In this document: piece after piece, positions 8,228 through 17,116 of the stretch
How positions within the stretch are numbered: the first letter of the stretch is position 1
How the letters are laid out: every line of letters starts with the position of its first letter
Source: Psychrobacter sp. 28M-43
GTDB taxonomy: Bacteria > Pseudomonadota > Gammaproteobacteria > Pseudomonadales > Moraxellaceae
NCBI RefSeq assembly: GCF_014770435.1
Contig: NZ_CP061739.1
Location: 1,240,001-1,304,000, forward strand
Direction: 5' to 3'
DNA: 64,000 nt
The notes under the pieces: generated by a model
What the model saw: the letters and a program-made list of their open reading frames with translations, nothing else
What the model was told of the DNA's origin: nothing
Database searches by the model: none
Translations under genes and position numbers: made by a program

Positions 8228-9226
8228 TTAAATATAACCTTTTAAGCTGAGTTTTCTGTAATATGCTCCAAATGCTGTTAATTTACAACCAGTTGACTCA
8301 ATAGCCGCGTCATACATATGTTCTACTTCGTGTGGGACTACGAGTCCATGCCGATTGCACTTTTGTAGCTTTTTAAAAATTTCTTCATTATTAATATTTT
8401 GAGGTAAGTGTCTTAAATTTTCTGGAATATTCTTCCTGTCTGGTTCAAAAGATGGGTCCAATGGAAATATATCGGTAGGGTCTTTAAAAAAATTAGGAAG
8501 CTCTCTTAGAATTGAGGGGTCTACTAAGGGTATATTTTTTCTCAAACAAACAAAACGCGATACATTCGTTTTAAATATAGGTCGTTGATCCCAAGGTCCC
8601 AATGCACTGTCAATAAAGCTATAAAGACTACCAGGGGTTACTTGACCTAAAATATTTGAAGCGCCGCCTGTTAAACCTTCTATAAGCAGACTTGTAAATA
8701 GTCCATGCCGGTCTACACTGTTTTCCATGGCATATTCTTCTTTAGCACATGCCGTAAGGATAGTTATACCATCTCCAATTACACTGGAATCGTTTTTAAT
8801 ATTTCTATCATTACCAGCAGCTCCTGATTGACAGGAATCCAGAATTATAATTTTATTTTTGATTTTAGATTCATTAGCTATGTGTAATATATCGGAAATG
8901 CGGATAAATCCTTCATGGTTCTGCGAATAATTTTGCAAGCATATAATACCTTCGCTCATATTCTCATTGAATCCTCCATGACCAGCAAAGAAAAATACAG
9001 CTACATCAGCTTCTCCACTAAATAGTTCTTGAATTTTTTCATAAACAAGACTGTGTGTTATTTTATTTCTATTGTTAGTTGTTAATAGCTGAGCTGAAAA
9101 GTTAGGGCTACCATCTGCATTCTTGGTCAGTACTTGGTCAATAGATATAGCATCATTCTCGCACCAATTTAATGAACCAATGTGCTCGTAATCATTTACA
9201 CCAATTATCAAAGCTTTCCTTGACAT
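8228..9226 (-). CDS. Caspase-like (peptidase C14) protease
   Basis: The 332 residues open with RKALIIGVNDYEHIGSLNWCENDA, the usual start of caspase-like peptidases. The dyad is visible as His83 in VFFFAGHGG and Cys132 in IIILDSCQSGAAG. The fold continues through ITILTACAKEEYAMEN and HGLFTSLLIEGL to about residue 215. The remaining ~115 residues (with NEEIFKKLQKCNRHGLVVP and TGCKLTAFGAYYRKLSLKGYI) match no domain I know and could sense a signal. A good ribosome-binding site (AAGGGA) precedes the ATG. The next gene is a TIR protein, an arrangement known from Thoeris-type systems in which a TIR-made nucleotide switches on a caspase-like protease. AT-rich codon use suggests horizontal transfer. 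Confidence 0.9.
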   Translation of the reverse strand: MSRKALIIGVNDYEHIGSLNWCENDAISIDQVLTKNADGSPNFSAQLLTTNNRNKITHSLVYEKIQELFSGEADVAVFFFAGHGGFNENMSEGIICLQNYSQNHEGFIRISDILHIANESKIKNKIIILDSCQSGAAGNDRNIKNDSSVIGDGITILTACAKEEYAMENSVDRHGLFTSLLIEGLTGGASNILGQVTPGSLYSFIDSALGPWDQRPIFKTNVSRFVCLRKNIPLVDPSILRELPNFFKDPTDIFPLDPSFEPDRKNIPENLRHLPQNINNEEIFKKLQKCNRHGLVVPHEVEHMYDAAIESTGCKLTAFGAYYRKLSLKGYI

Positions 9227-9285
9227 CTTTTTGTCCCTTATTAAATAAATTAGTCAAATACTTTTCAGATTTGAAAGCATAGTTG

Positions 9286-9558
9286 TTATTGTTCTTTGAA
9301 TTCTAGAATATAATGCAAATATTTCATCACTTGCTCTCTATCACTTTTTTTCTCTTCTTCACTTAACTCGAAGTAATTAGTTTCTATTTGGGTACTCCAT
9401 CTTTCGACTAACTCTTTTGGTATAGTCAAGCTACCATCGTCATTTTTTTTACACTTTGAATGTAAGTAACTTTGCCAATGAGCCCAACGATCATGTTCGA
9501 CTGCTGATAGCTTTTCAATTAACATTTGAGTTTTGTCTGACAATTCATTGAAGCTCAT
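9286..9558 (-). CDS. Small RyR-like domain protein
   Basis: 90 residues from the chosen ATG. The motifs VEHDRWAHWQSYLHSKC (about 20-36), IPKELVERWSTQI (46-58) and the highly charged LSEEEKKSDREQVMKYL (65-81) resemble bacterial RyR domains, small helical modules thought to bind nucleotide ligands and often found near TIR and other nucleotide-signalling genes. The frame is open to 9579, where an ATG at 9576 overlaps the upstream stop (TGATG). I prefer the ATG at 9558 because GAGG lies eight bases before it. It sits between the TIR-like gene and the caspase gene (59-bp gap to the latter). A sensor or ligand-binding role is an inference; the family call is moderately secure. Confidence 0.68.
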   Translation of the reverse strand: MSFNELSDKTQMLIEKLSAVEHDRWAHWQSYLHSKCKKNDDGSLTIPKELVERWSTQIETNYFELSEEEKKSDREQVMKYLHYILEFKEQ

Positions 9559-9575
9559 AATTTTATCCTCAAACA

Positions 9576-9947
9576 TCAAAGTGAGTCGATAAATGAAATA
9601 ATATTTGCGTCAGTCCACACTTTAGTATTTACACCTTCAATATTTGTTCTGTCGCCCTTGTAAATCCATATACCTAAGATTCGTTTGCCTTCTTCCTTTG
9701 CACATTGAATTTCCCATTTCTGACCATCTGAATTCAATGAGTTTTCGCTAACTAAAACTATTACTCCATCAGATCTTTTTATACGAGTACGAACTCTCAT
9801 TTTCCATTCTTTATCGTAAGGTTCTTTTACCGACATATCAATAAATTCATAAGGAGCACGAGGACTTAAAGACTGTCCTTTTAAAAAGTCGCGTTGACGC
9901 TCATCTGGCATTGCAAAGGCAATGAATAATACTTTTTTATCTGACAT
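9576..9947 (-). CDS. TIR-like (DUF1863 / ThsB-type) protein
   Basis: The 123 residues form a single alpha/beta domain: KVLFIAFAMPDE (strand 1), YEFIDMSVKEPYDKEW, RVRTRIKRSDGVIVLVSENS, then KWEIQCAKEEGKRILGIWIY with Glu79 in the position of the TIR catalytic Glu. The SVKEP, W-x-x-x-(V/I)R-x-R-I-x-x-S-D and W-E-I-x-x-A-K-E motifs are those of the MTH538-like TIR family that includes Thoeris ThsB, which makes cyclic ADP-ribose isomers on phage infection. It is the first gene of the cassette, has a ribosome-binding site (AGGA) before the ATG, and overlaps the next frame at TGATG. It begins 76 bp downstream of the nrdA stop with no obvious terminator between. Confidence 0.8.
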   Translation of the reverse strand: MSDKKVLFIAFAMPDERQRDFLKGQSLSPRAPYEFIDMSVKEPYDKEWKMRVRTRIKRSDGVIVLVSENSLNSDGQKWEIQCAKEEGKRILGIWIYKGDRTNIEGVNTKVWTDANIISFIDSL

Positions 9948-10022
9948 AGTAGATTCCTATTATTAAAGTTAATTTCAAATCAAGATTCTTCTAAAATAAT
10001 TTCGTAGCTTAATAATGTAAAC

Positions 10023-12299
10023 TTAAATCTTACACGCCCCGCCAGCACAATCATCTTCCATATCCGCTTGGGCATCGTTCGCACCATCACGAGTGTTATG
10101 GTAGTACAACGTCTTCACACCCATTTTATAAGCGTTTAGCAAGTCTTTTAGCAATATCTTCATCGGTACACGGCCGCCAGCATAACGAACGGGATCGTAG
10201 TTGGTGTTGGCAGAGATACTTTGATCGACGAATTTTTGCATGATAGCGACCAGCTTTAGGTAACCGTCATTGTTTGGCATTTGCCATAGTAGCTCGTACT
10301 GATCTTTTAGCTTATCAATCTCAGGCACGACTTGCTTTAAGATGCCATCTTTTGACGCTTTGATAGAGACCAGACCACGTGGTGGCTCGATACCATTGGT
10401 CGCGTTGGCGATCTGACTAGAGGTCTCAGACGGCATCAAGGCGGTTAGGGTAGAGTTGCGTAGACCGTGCTCAGTGATCTCGCCACGTAGCGTTTCCCAA
10501 TCGAGATGTAGCGGCTCTTGGCAGATTTTGTCCAAGTCGGCTTTGTACGTATCAATCGGCAAGATACCTTGTGAATATGTAGTCTCATTGAACGCAGGAC
10601 ACGCGCCTTGCTCTTTGGCTAATTTGTTCGACGCTTTCAAGAGATAGAACTGTAATGCTTCAAACGTCTGATGGGTCAGACCAAGTGCGCTGTCGTCAGA
10701 GTAGCGTGCGCCATTCTTAGCTAAGTAGTAAGCATAGTTAATCACGCCCACACCTAACGTACGGCGACGCATGCTGCCGTTTTGAGCGGCTTTTACTGGA
10801 TAGTCTTGATAGTCGAGCAGGGCATCAAGCGCACGGACGATTAGCTCGGCTGGCTCTTCGATGTCGCTGACGTTTTCAACTTTACCTAAGTTGACTGCTG
10901 ATAGCGTACATAGGGCGATTTCGCCTTCTTCGTCATTGATGTTATCAAGTGGCTTGGTCGGTAGCGCGATTTCCATACATAGGTTTGACTGACGAATCGG
11001 GGCAACCGTCGCGTCAAATGGGCTATGCGTGTTGCAATGATCGACGTTTTGGATGTAGATACGACCCGTACTGGCGCGCTCTTGCATCATTAGGCTGAAC
11101 AAGTCTGCTGCTGGGATCTGACGGCTACGTACGTTAGGATCATTTTCGTACTTGGTATATAACTCTTCGAATTTGTCTTGATCTTCAAAGAACGCATCAT
11201 ACAGGCCTGGCGTATCGCCTGGTGAGAATAGCGAGATGTCTTGGCCTTTGATTAGGCGAGTGTACATCGTTTTGTTTAACTGTACGCCGTAGTCCATATG
11301 ACGGACACGGTTGTCTTCGACGCCGCGGTTGTTTTTCAGTACCAGTAATGACTCAACTTCTAAATGCCATAGTGGGTAGAACAGGGTCGCAGCACCGCCA
11401 CGGACGCCACCTTGTGAGCAGCATTTCACTGCCGTTTGGAACAGTTTGTAGAACGGGATACAGCCAGTATGCTGCGCTTCACCGCCACGGATAGGGCTAC
11501 CAAGGGCACGGATACGACCTGCGTTGATGCCGATACCAGCACGCTGTGATACATAGCGCACGATGGCGCTAGTGGTTGCGTTGATAGAGTCTAGGCTATC
11601 ACCACATTCGATCAATACGCACGAGCTAAACTGGCGCGATGGCGTACGTACGCCTGACATGATAGGCGTTGGTAGTGAGATTTTGAACTCTGAGGTTGCA
11701 TCATAGAAGCGTTTGACGAAATCAAGACGATCTGACTTGTCGTATTGGCTAAACAGACACATACCGACGAGCATATATAAGAACTGCGGGCTTTCATAGA
11801 CAGTCTTGCTCACACGATCCTGTACCAAGTATTTACCAGCCATTTGCTCAACAGCGGCATAAGCCAAGTTCATATCGCGCCAGTGATCCAGATATTCTTC
11901 TAACTCGTCAAATTCAGCACGGCTATAGTCAGCTAGGATGTGCTGATCGTATTTGCCAGCATCAGTCAAAGTTTTGACATGATCATATAGGTGCGGCGGG
12001 GTGAATTTGTTATAAGCAATCTTACGTAGATGGAAGATAGCCAAACGCGCAGCCAGATATTGATAGTCAGGCGTGGTTTCAGAGATTAGGTCGGCGGCAG
12101 ATTTGATGATGGTTTCGTGAATATCACGAGTCTTGATACCTTCATAAAACTGAATGTGCGACTTTAGCTCAACTTGAGACACAGACACGTTGTCCAAGCC
12201 GTGCGCTGCCCACGCTATTACCTTGTGAATTTTGTCTAAATCAATAGGCTCTAAACGTCCATCACGTTTGGTTACTTGGATTTTGTCAATATGTGTCAT
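10023..12299 (-). CDS. nrdA: Ribonucleoside-diphosphate reductase, alpha subunit (class Ia)
   Basis: The 758 residues match NrdA (E. coli 761). In order: an N-terminal ATP-cone (KRDGRLEPIDLDKIHKVI), the barrel with active-site Cys227 in FSSCVLIECG, GIGINAGRIR, the NLCMEIALPT loop bearing the N-C-E catalytic triplet, IALCTLSAVNLG, the radical-transfer tyrosines in LKTLYYHNTR (near the C-terminus), and the swinging redox pair in the tail DDCAGGACKI. It reduces NDPs to dNDPs with NrdB. Candidate NrdR boxes lie 150-190 bp upstream. It is the first gene of a same-strand series: cassette, unknown gene, nrdB, yfaE. Confidence 0.98.
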   Translation of the reverse strand: MTHIDKIQVTKRDGRLEPIDLDKIHKVIAWAAHGLDNVSVSQVELKSHIQFYEGIKTRDIHETIIKSAADLISETTPDYQYLAARLAIFHLRKIAYNKFTPPHLYDHVKTLTDAGKYDQHILADYSRAEFDELEEYLDHWRDMNLAYAAVEQMAGKYLVQDRVSKTVYESPQFLYMLVGMCLFSQYDKSDRLDFVKRFYDATSEFKISLPTPIMSGVRTPSRQFSSCVLIECGDSLDSINATTSAIVRYVSQRAGIGINAGRIRALGSPIRGGEAQHTGCIPFYKLFQTAVKCCSQGGVRGGAATLFYPLWHLEVESLLVLKNNRGVEDNRVRHMDYGVQLNKTMYTRLIKGQDISLFSPGDTPGLYDAFFEDQDKFEELYTKYENDPNVRSRQIPAADLFSLMMQERASTGRIYIQNVDHCNTHSPFDATVAPIRQSNLCMEIALPTKPLDNINDEEGEIALCTLSAVNLGKVENVSDIEEPAELIVRALDALLDYQDYPVKAAQNGSMRRRTLGVGVINYAYYLAKNGARYSDDSALGLTHQTFEALQFYLLKASNKLAKEQGACPAFNETTYSQGILPIDTYKADLDKICQEPLHLDWETLRGEITEHGLRNSTLTALMPSETSSQIANATNGIEPPRGLVSIKASKDGILKQVVPEIDKLKDQYELLWQMPNNDGYLKLVAIMQKFVDQSISANTNYDPVRYAGGRVPMKILLKDLLNAYKMGVKTLYYHNTRDGANDAQADMEDDCAGGACKI

Positions 12300-12448
12300 G
12301 CTGGCCTCTATTTTGATTGCTTATTGTGATGCTGCGCGCCGAGTGGGCGGCAGACATTCTTTATAACGCTATTATGCGGGGTTGTGCTAGCTGGTTTTTT
12401 TGGGCAAAAAGCTACCACTACTCATAGTGACGGTTAAAATCACTGAGT

Positions 12449-12495
12449 ACTACATATAGCGTGTTTGTTAATTGGTAGGCACAATATAGCGGGAA
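12449..12495 (-). promoter_or_regulatory. Candidate pair of NrdR boxes upstream of nrdA
   Basis: Two related elements share the core ATATAGC: ACTACATATAGCGTGT (12449-12464) and GCACAATATAGCGGGA (about 12479-12494). Each matches about 11 of 16 positions of the NrdR consensus acaCwAtATaTwGtgt, and the cores are 30 bp apart, near the ~31-bp spacing of known pairs. NrdR represses ribonucleotide reductase genes when dATP is high. The match is imperfect, so this is tentative. Confidence 0.45.
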
Positions 12496-12723
12496 AATTT
12501 TGAAAATACTATATTGATTTTAGAATAAAACTATGTTGTTACAAGGTTGTAGGCAGTCCAAATTTTGGCAAAGGACGATGGGATAAGGGTTAGACGCAAA
12601 TGCGGTCAATAATAAAATTTTTGTAAAAATATCGTGAGATTTACTTTTCATTCTCTCGGTTATTGTCGACTGATAATGCGAGTCATGGCGGCAATAATGC
12701 GGGCGCAGATTGTACATCAAACC

Positions 12724-12768
12724 ACAAAAAATCGCCACCCATATGTTATTACTAGCGAGTGACGATTT
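12724..12768 (-). terminator. Intrinsic terminator after ybeD
   Basis: On the minus strand AAATCGTCAC pairs with GTGGCGATTT (one G-U) and is followed by a T run. It lies 33 bp past the ybeD stop and separates ybeD from the nrdA promoter region. Confidence 0.65.
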
Positions 12769-12801
12769 GGACTAAAAAGGCGTGAAAGTTTTTTAGGCGA
12801 C

Positions 12802-13203
12802 TTATAAAACAATACGAACCGTTTTTGCATTATCAAGTGAGGCATAAAGCGCATTTACTTGCTCAGCAGCCGTTAGGTACAAATTGACCCGTGCCGAGTG
12901 AAAACGACCTGTTTTAGACGGCTTAACTTCGATAGACGCCAAATCAAAATCAGGGAACTGGCTACCCAAAATCAGCTTCACTTCATTAAGCAAACTCTCA
13001 CGCTCGCCTTCATGACCGATGATGCTTAATGGGTAGTTCATCGGGAACTCCCAAAGCTCTGGGTTTTGAATATCGGTCTTTTTGCCTACCAACGCACCTT
13101 TATTTGGCGTCAAATCAGTGACTTTAACTGATGGCTGATTGCTGGTTGGGTTATTTGCGCTGTTGTCGACGTTGTCGTTGTTGTCTTTTGAATCATCACT
13201 CAT
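12802..13203 (-). CDS. ybeD: YbeD-family protein (DUF493)
   Basis: The 133 residues have a disordered Asp/Asn/Ser-rich head (1-45) and a C-terminal ~85-residue ferredoxin-like domain (ELWEFPMNYPLSIIGHEG, VKPSKTGRFHSARVNLYL, LYASLDNAKTVRIVL) typical of YbeD/DUF493. In E. coli YbeD lies by the lipoate gene lipB; no lip genes are here. Its role is not well defined. The E. coli protein is 87 residues, so the head is an added segment. Monocistronic, with its own terminator. Confidence 0.85.
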   Translation of the reverse strand: MSDDSKDNNDNVDNSANNPTSNQPSVKVTDLTPNKGALVGKKTDIQNPELWEFPMNYPLSIIGHEGERESLLNEVKLILGSQFPDFDLASIEVKPSKTGRFHSARVNLYLTAAEQVNALYASLDNAKTVRIVL

Positions 13204-13635
13204 GATATGAGCCTCGCTTATATAGGTAAATAGGAAAAAGTTAATCAGTTATTAGTAGTAAGTAACTAACGTTAAGTCATTCGAAAATCGCTGCTATAGA
13301 CATTCAGTTAGTTAAACATCTGCTCAAACTATGCCAAAAGCATAACGCCAAAATCTGAGACAGGCTCAGTGTAGACATTAGTGGCATTTAAATCAGTCAA
13401 GCTATAGTCGATTCAATTTAAAAGTAGTACAAGGCAACCGAGTATGGATGTATATTTGATACTTCAAGCAGGTTAACGCTGTCATACTTTTATAGTGGAA
13501 TGGCTATATTAGGCAGAGAATATATGCACTGTTTATAGTGGTCTATGAGCGATTATTCAAGTAAAGTCTGTATTTAGTCCGTTCTATTAAGAAATAGTAG
13601 ATGAATTAGCTATTGTTAATAGCTATTAATAAAAA
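13204..13635. other. Intergenic region ybeD / bestrophin-like gene
   Basis: 432 bp, AT-rich, both flanking genes on the minus strand. I see no gene, clear hairpin or recognisable site. Confidence 0.4.
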
Positions 13636-14595
13636 TTACTGCAAATAGCCATTGATAGGAGTGATATCAGGCGGAATATCCGTCTCTCCCAATGCTTCTC
13701 GCAGGTTAATCTCAATAGTGCGTGACAAGGCAGTCAAAGGTAATTGATTAGCGGCCAAGCCAAAAGGCTCTTCTAGCTCTTCACTAAGCGCATCCAAACC
13801 AAAAAAGGTATAAGCAATCACCGCACAAATCAACGGGGTCGCCCAACCGAGTGATGCCACCAAGCCAAAAGGCAACATAATGCAGTACAAATAGGTGGTG
13901 CGATGTACCAGCAGCATGTAAGCAAATGGCAGTGGCGTATTATGAATGCGCTCGCAAGCTGCCAGTACAATTGTCATAGAGGTCAGGCGCTCGTCCATGT
14001 TTTGTATGACTTGTTCCGATACCAGTCCTTGACGCCGAATATCGCCAAGCTGCTTACCCATCAGGCGCATTATATAATCAGGTACATTTTTCGCTTGGCG
14101 TATACGGTCATGATGTATCGCTGCGACAAAAGGCTCGATATCCGCCCAAGGTGGCGTACCACGCAATCGATGACGCACCGCATGGGCAAACGCAATAGTC
14201 AGATATACCATCGTTCGCTGAGTATCGCGCCCAGTCGCATTGTTATCCTCGCCATCCTCTGTACCAGTCGCATCGTCCTCATCTATAAAAGACAGTACTT
14301 GGCGCGTTAAGCTACGAGAATCATATACTAGCTGACCCCATAGTCCGCGTGCTTCCCACCAACGTTGATAACTGGCATTGTTCCGAAACCCAAGAAACAA
14401 CGATAAAGCAATCCCGAGTAAGGTAAACGTTGCCATACCATAATAGGGAAACGAGTCAGGAAGCCAGTGCTGGATAATCGTGATGAGCGTACTAAGAATA
14501 GTAATCAGCAAAATTTGCGGATAGATTTTTGGAATGATTGATCCACGCAGGGTGAAAAATATCTTAAGGGCATTTGGCGTTTGCCGGACAATCAT
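13636..14595 (-). CDS. Bestrophin-like anion channel (UPF0187 / YneE family)
   Basis: The 319 residues have hydrophobic segments at about 25-45, 52-70, 222-245 and 250-268, the bacterial bestrophin layout. Family phrases include LFLGFRNNASYQRWWEARGLWGQL after the second segment, the paired central helices, and the LEEPFG element (ELEEPFGLAANQLPL) near the C-terminus. Homologs form pentameric chloride or cation channels in the inner membrane. The acidic insert EDDATGTEDGEDNNATGRDT (about 105-125) is unusual. The physiological ion here cannot be judged. It stands alone. Confidence 0.87.
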   Translation of the reverse strand: MIVRQTPNALKIFFTLRGSIIPKIYPQILLITILSTLITIIQHWLPDSFPYYGMATFTLLGIALSLFLGFRNNASYQRWWEARGLWGQLVYDSRSLTRQVLSFIDEDDATGTEDGEDNNATGRDTQRTMVYLTIAFAHAVRHRLRGTPPWADIEPFVAAIHHDRIRQAKNVPDYIMRLMGKQLGDIRRQGLVSEQVIQNMDERLTSMTIVLAACERIHNTPLPFAYMLLVHRTTYLYCIMLPFGLVASLGWATPLICAVIAYTFFGLDALSEELEEPFGLAANQLPLTALSRTIEINLREALGETDIPPDITPINGYLQ

Positions 14596-15249
14596 GTCAG
14601 TTTCCTAGCGATGGGGTATATGGAGACACTATTCAATGTCACGTGTGATTCTAATATAGAAACGAAATCTGTAAAGCCCAAAAGGCTATAAATTTATTCA
14701 AACAGAAGAGTAAGGTAATCACTTAAGCTCGGTAATTGAGATAGCTAAAGGAGTTAAATCCTCGGCGAAAAGGGCGATGTTTTTATTAATCCACTTTATG
14801 TATGTTAAAATGACGCGAAATATCATTTCTTAACTCTATAAAAGCTGCCACCACAAAGATGAATACGCCACCCTAGCTGACCCTCTCCTCAGTAACGATT
14901 GCTTCCTATAGCAATTACTCTCATAAAGCGTCTGACGCTTTTTCTTGTGCGCACGCACTGCTTTAACGTTTGTATCACTATTCGATATATCTAATGGATC
15001 ATAAAGATTACCCCACTGAAAGTATGTTATGACGATAACTATCTGACTATGATCGTTCACATTTTTATATTTATTACCTGATAGGCAATGGGCAACGTAC
15101 CTAGATAGAGATGTGTCAGACTTTTGATGTGAGCGGGTTTTTAACTACTTTTTAGATATTTCCTAAGTAACCATTGGATACTTTCCAAATAACTATCAGA
15201 TACCTCGTTTATTGACAGACTATAGCAGTTCCCCAAAACTGAGTTAAAT
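14596..15249. other. Intergenic region with two small hairpins
   Basis: 654 bp between divergent genes. At 14896-14918 ATTGCT...AGCAAT, and at 14933-14951 AAAGCGTCTGACGCTTTTT, form two small hairpins in series, the second followed by pyrimidines on the plus strand. This segment is richer in GC than its surroundings and contains a 74-codon minus-strand frame with no convincing protein features. It could be a small RNA or a remnant. Confidence 0.35.
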
Positions 15250-16749
15250 ATGTTAAATACAATTAAAGAGCATTGGCTATCCAATGCGCGCGGCGATGTC
15301 TTGGCTGGCATGGTCGTCGCTTTGGCGCTTATTCCTGAAGCGATTGCGTTTTCTATCATTGCTGGTGTCGATCCCCAAGTAGGGCTTTATGCCTCATTTT
15401 GTATCGCGGTAGTGATTGCGTTTGTCGGTGGTCGTCCAGCGATGATTTCGGCGGCGACTGGTGCGATGGCGTTACTAATGGTAACGCTAGTCAAAGACTA
15501 TGGATTGCAGTATTTGTTAGCAGCCAGTGTGCTGACAGGTGTTATACAGATTATCTTTGGCTTCTTAAAGCTGGGGAATCTGATGAAATATGTATCGCAA
15601 TCCGTAGTGCTCGGCTTTATCAATGCCTTGGCTATTTTGATTTTTATGTCGCAGGTTCCTGAGCTGATGCCGCAGGCAGGTTCAAACCTAGTACATGTTT
15701 ACGGTCTTGTGGCGCTAGGTCTAGTTATTATCTATGGCTATCCATATATTCCAAAGATCGGTAAAGTGATTCCATCGCCATTGGTCAGTATCGTACTGGT
15801 CACGGCTATAGCCATCTTATTAGGTGCAGAGGCTCGAACCATCAACGACATGGGTCAGCTGCCTGATACCCTGCCGATGTTTTTGATACCTAATATCCCG
15901 TTGAACTTAGATACATTGATTATTATTTTTCCGTATTCTATCAGTTTGGCGATAGTGGGCTTACTTGAGTCTATGATGACCATGACTATCGTAGATGATT
16001 TAACTGATACCAAAGGCGACCGTACGCAAGAGTGTAAAGGACAAGGTATTGCCAATGTGGTTAGTAGCTTTTTTGGCGGGATGGCAGGCTGTGCGATGAT
16101 TGGCCAGTCGATCATCAACGTCAAATCAGGCGGCTATACGCGTCTCTCTACCTTGGTAGCAGGCGTGTTTTTATTACTGATGGTTGTGTTCTTAAGCGAT
16201 TGGCTAAAGATTATTCCAATGGCCGCATTGGTTGCTGTAATGATTATGGTGTCTATCGGTACTTTTAACTGGGGCTCTTTTAAAGAGCTAAAAACCAAGC
16301 CGCTGCAAAGTAATGTGGTCATGATTACGACCGTCGCTGTGGTGGTCGCAACGCATAACTTGGCCTATGGCGTATTGATTGGTGTATTGCTGTCAGCACT
16401 GTTCTTTGCCAATAAAATTGAGCGCTATATGAGTGTGCATAGCCACATGGATGAAGCAGCGCAAACGCGTTATTATCAAGTTGATGGCCAAGTATTTTTT
16501 TCATCAGCAGAGCGTATGATTGATTCCTTTGATATTAAAGAGTCTGTCTCTAAAGTAGTCATTGACGTGTCGCGCGCGCATTTGTGGGACGTGACAGCAG
16601 TCGCTGCCATAGATAAAGTGATTATTAAATTTCGCCGCGAAGGCACTGAGGTAGAGCTCATCGGTTTGAACGAGGCGAGCCAAGCGATGATAGACAATTT
16701 CAGTGTGCATGATAAGCCAGATGCTGAGCAAAGCTTAGGCGCGCATTAA
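15250..16749 (+). CDS. SulP-family anion transporter with STAS domain
   Basis: The 499 residues show the SulP N-terminus ([34 protein letters not shown]), a run of about 12-14 membrane segments up to ~390 and a cytoplasmic STAS domain (about 400-490; [41 protein letters not shown]). SulP carriers move sulfate, bicarbonate or dicarboxylates, often with Na+ or H+. The STAS lacks nothing obvious. The sequence does not fix the substrate, though the compact length resembles bicarbonate-type members. Start ATG at 15250 has only a weak GAG upstream. Monocistronic with its own terminator. Confidence 0.88.
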   Translation: MLNTIKEHWLSNARGDVLAGMVVALALIPEAIAFSIIAGVDPQVGLYASFCIAVVIAFVGGRPAMISAATGAMALLMVTLVKDYGLQYLLAASVLTGVIQIIFGFLKLGNLMKYVSQSVVLGFINALAILIFMSQVPELMPQAGSNLVHVYGLVALGLVIIYGYPYIPKIGKVIPSPLVSIVLVTAIAILLGAEARTINDMGQLPDTLPMFLIPNIPLNLDTLIIIFPYSISLAIVGLLESMMTMTIVDDLTDTKGDRTQECKGQGIANVVSSFFGGMAGCAMIGQSIINVKSGGYTRLSTLVAGVFLLLMVVFLSDWLKIIPMAALVAVMIMVSIGTFNWGSFKELKTKPLQSNVVMITTVAVVVATHNLAYGVLIGVLLSALFFANKIERYMSVHSHMDEAAQTRYYQVDGQVFFSSAERMIDSFDIKESVSKVVIDVSRAHLWDVTAVAAIDKVIIKFRREGTEVELIGLNEASQAMIDNFSVHDKPDAEQSLGAH

Positions 16750-16789
16750 ATTAGCTACGTATTAATAGTGTCATATTGATAAATATTAT

Positions 16790-16816
16790 AAAGCTGAGTG
16801 TATCTCGGCTTTTTTT
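16790..16816 (+). terminator. Intrinsic terminator after SulP gene
   Basis: AAAGCTGAG pairs with CTCGGCTTT (one G-U) around a 5-base loop, followed by a T run. Confidence 0.82.
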
Positions 16817-17116
16817 ATGCAGATTAAAACCAAGAATACATGCTATTTATTGAGAGAGTTTACTATTCATTATTGGCTTATTAAGGACGATAGAAATGTA
16901 ATGAGTATTTAGGCATTTGTTCTGGCGACTGACCAGAAGGCAATATTCTATTATGAATAAAATTTTAGAAGGCAATATGTCGGTAGAAGGAAAGGGCAGC
17001 TAGAAGGAAGGAGGTAATAGGTTGAATGATGCGACATTGAGATAGTTAATCGTTATATTGAAATATCTAGATGTTTTGTAACAAAGAAAAATAGCTCTAT
17101 AGATTATGAGAAATTT
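16817..17116. other. Intergenic region SulP / ArsR
   Basis: 300 bp, AT-rich, between convergent genes. Nothing recognisable; purine-rich stretch near 16985-17020 only. Confidence 0.35.

Noticed and set aside
7037..9947. Prophage or integrative element carrying the cassette
   Set aside because: No integrase, phage structural gene, attachment-site repeats or tRNA at either edge.
12520..12738. 72-codon minus-strand frame upstream of nrdA
   Set aside because: Cys/His/Tyr-rich chance composition, and it overlaps the ybeD terminator.
14836..15060. 74-codon minus-strand frame
   Set aside because: No ribosome-binding site, no protein-like pattern, overlaps two hairpins; treated as non-coding.
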